Source: Phorcus lineatus
Lineage: Eukaryota; Mollusca; Gastropoda; Trochida; Trochidae
Reading direction: 5' to 3'
Length of the DNA: 64,000 nt
Assembly (NCBI GenBank): GCA_921293015.1
Contig: OV121085.1
Location: 25,495,911 to 25,559,910 of the forward strand
Under the pieces are notes generated by a model. That model was not told the DNA's origin and searched no databases. It saw nothing but the letters and a program-made list of their open reading frames with translations. Made by a program: the position numbers and the translations under genes. Shown one piece after another: positions 63,809-64,000 of this stretch. The number at the start of each line of letters is the position of its first letter. The first letter of the stretch is position 1.

Positions 63809-64000
63809 CATGTCAAAGATATATAAACATGTATACATCATGTCAAAGATATATAAACATGTATACATCATGTCAAAGATATATAAACATGTATACGTCA
63901 TGTCAAAGATATATAAACATGTATACGGCATGTCAAAGATATATGAACATGTATACATCATGTCAAAGATATATAAACATGTATACATCATGTCAAAGAT
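63809..64000 (+). repeat. 30-bp tandem array, at least 6.4 copies, cut by the window end
   Basis: Unit CATGTCAAAGATATATAAAC then ATGTATACAT; one copy reads ATATGAAC, others GTATACGTCA or GTATACGGCA. The minus-strand open frame with repeated TCLYIFDM is a repeat by-product. Confidence 0.96.

Noticed and set aside
63752..63991. Minus-strand frame with repeated MYTCLYIFDM
   Set aside because: By-product of the 30-bp tandem array.

Overview
The window is animal nuclear DNA: intron-rich, AT-rich and full of transposons. It holds most of one gene and all of a second, set tail to tail. The gene families and the repeat load suggest a mollusc or another lophotrochozoan. This is inference from the general look of the repeats (for example dispersed GGGAGATAACT motifs at 13360 and 25584, DIRS, Ty3 and LINE remnants). 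The protein families alone show only that it is a metazoan.

1-27.8 kb, plus strand: the last 21 coding exons of an unconventional myosin of class VI (MYO6), the minus-end-directed actin motor. They splice into one open frame of 839 codons plus a stop. They cover the second half of the motor, the reverse-gear insert, the IQ segment, the helical tail with its charged single alpha-helix, a ubiquitin-binding helix and the cargo-binding domain. About the first 400 residues lie upstream of the window. The introns hold a 33-copy 71-bp satellite, a 46-bp minisatellite that looks derived from a splice donor, two LINE remnants, a broken Ty3-type LTR retrotransposon nested in a TIR DNA element, a MITE, and a hAT element with a perfect 8-bp target duplication.

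29.9-50.1 kb, minus strand: a complete nine-exon gene for a cytosolic-type acetyl-CoA acetyltransferase (thiolase II, ACAT2-like, 393 aa). Its 11.9-kb sixth intron holds a decayed tyrosine-recombinase (DIRS-type) retrotransposon, LINE fragments, and two TIR elements of 1.29 and about 2.26 kb. The two genes converge, with their stop codons 2.2 kb apart.

50.1-64 kb: no gene is recognised. This stretch holds diverged dispersed repeats, a nearly homogeneous 11-copy 255-bp satellite (58136-60943) whose unit carries a hammerhead-ribozyme-like core, and a 30-bp array running off the window end.

The two genes are not functionally linked: one is a motor for endocytic and actin-based transport, the other makes acetoacetyl-CoA for the mevalonate pathway. 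The most unusual points are the repeats with ribozyme-like cores, the splice-site-derived minisatellite, the altered cargo-binding motif and the 18-nt microexon in the myosin, and the DIRS remnant.
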